Source: Paeniglutamicibacter quisquiliarum
GTDB taxonomy: Bacteria > Actinomycetota > Actinomycetes > Actinomycetales > Micrococcaceae
Direction of reading: 5' to 3'
NCBI RefSeq assembly: GCF_019084045.1
Contig: NZ_JAHRED010000002.1
Coordinates: forward strand, 372,001 to 436,000
Length of the DNA: 64,000 bases
This document shows positions 63,985 to 64,000 of the stretch, piece by piece (the first letter of the stretch is position 1; each line of letters begins with the position of its first letter). The position numbers and the translations under genes are program-made. The notes under the pieces are model-generated. The model made no database searches. It saw nothing but the letters and a program-made list of their open reading frames with translations, and was not told the DNA's origin.

Positions 63985-64000
63985 ATGAACCCTGAACGCA
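63985..64000 (+). CDS. Start of a gene cut by the window edge
   Basis: ATG 63985 opens a frame reading MNPER before the window ends, with a ribosome site CAGGAAAG about ten bases upstream and a TAGAAT promoter box. Too little is present to name the product. Confidence 0.5.

Overview
The window is high-GC actinobacterial chromosome, most likely from the Micrococcaceae (Arthrobacter sensu lato). The evidence is a complete Pup-proteasome locus (arc, dop, pup, prcB, prcA, pafA), a naturally fused PafB-PafC regulator of the kind known from Arthrobacter, mycothiol genes (mshA, mshC), RbpA, and many genes with a TAnnnT -10 box placed so that the mRNA would be leaderless or nearly so. A good match to an actinobacterial dif site at 10934..10961 suggests that the left part of the window lies at the replication terminus.

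Layout. 1..2860: copper operon (CopB-type ATPase plus a small His/Cys-rich membrane protein) behind a CsoR-like operator. 2980..9390: accessory block with merR/merA, a serine resolvase, an apparently frameshifted lipoprotein gene, an HxlR regulator divergent from a quinone-oxidoreductase-like gene, and a GNAT gene; a 28-bp direct repeat (one mismatch) lies at both ends, next to a TetR remnant. 9390..11290: AT-richer stretch without convincing genes, holding dif. 11296..17190: zapE-def, an rRNA methyltransferase, NfeD and SPFH membrane proteins, rbpA with a sigma-R type promoter, and a polyprenol-phosphate mannose synthase. 17718..33850: a long leftward array: arc-dop-pup-prcB-prcA-pafA, two FKBP isomerases, pafBC, a small membrane protein, tatA-tatC, helY, an amidohydrolase. 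This follows the mycobacterial order mpa to helY.

33985..43630: trmI, an M50/CBS protease, a HAD phosphatase, a PAC2 protein, mshC, uppP, two small conserved genes, an acyl-CoA dehydrogenase and an M20 peptidase. 43792..43874: tRNA-Leu(GAG). 44229: mshA. 45572..52015: fatty-acid module (MaoC hydratase, two-domain ketoacyl reductase, thiolase, divergent from tetR and a large acyl-CoA dehydrogenase) around a perfect dyad operator; the gene set resembles mycobacterial htdX-fabG4-fadA2-fadE5. 52112..64000: a mycothiol-dependent-type enzyme, PspA, a tryptophanyl-tRNA synthetase behind what looks like a complete Trp-codon attenuator, an atypical SDR with a Cys4 module, a stand-alone PEP-utilising mobile domain, pepN, small VOC and DHFR-like genes, an aldehyde dehydrogenase, and the first codons of one more gene.

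A stress theme recurs. Mycothiol synthesis, the sigma-R type rbpA promoter, the redox-sensor-like HxlR pair, the DNA-damage regulator PafBC and the proteasome are all linked to oxidative or genotoxic stress in relatives. The least routine observations are the trpS attenuator, the dif site, and the repeat-flanked metal/redox block with its resolvase. All calls rest on reading the sequence; no database search was run.
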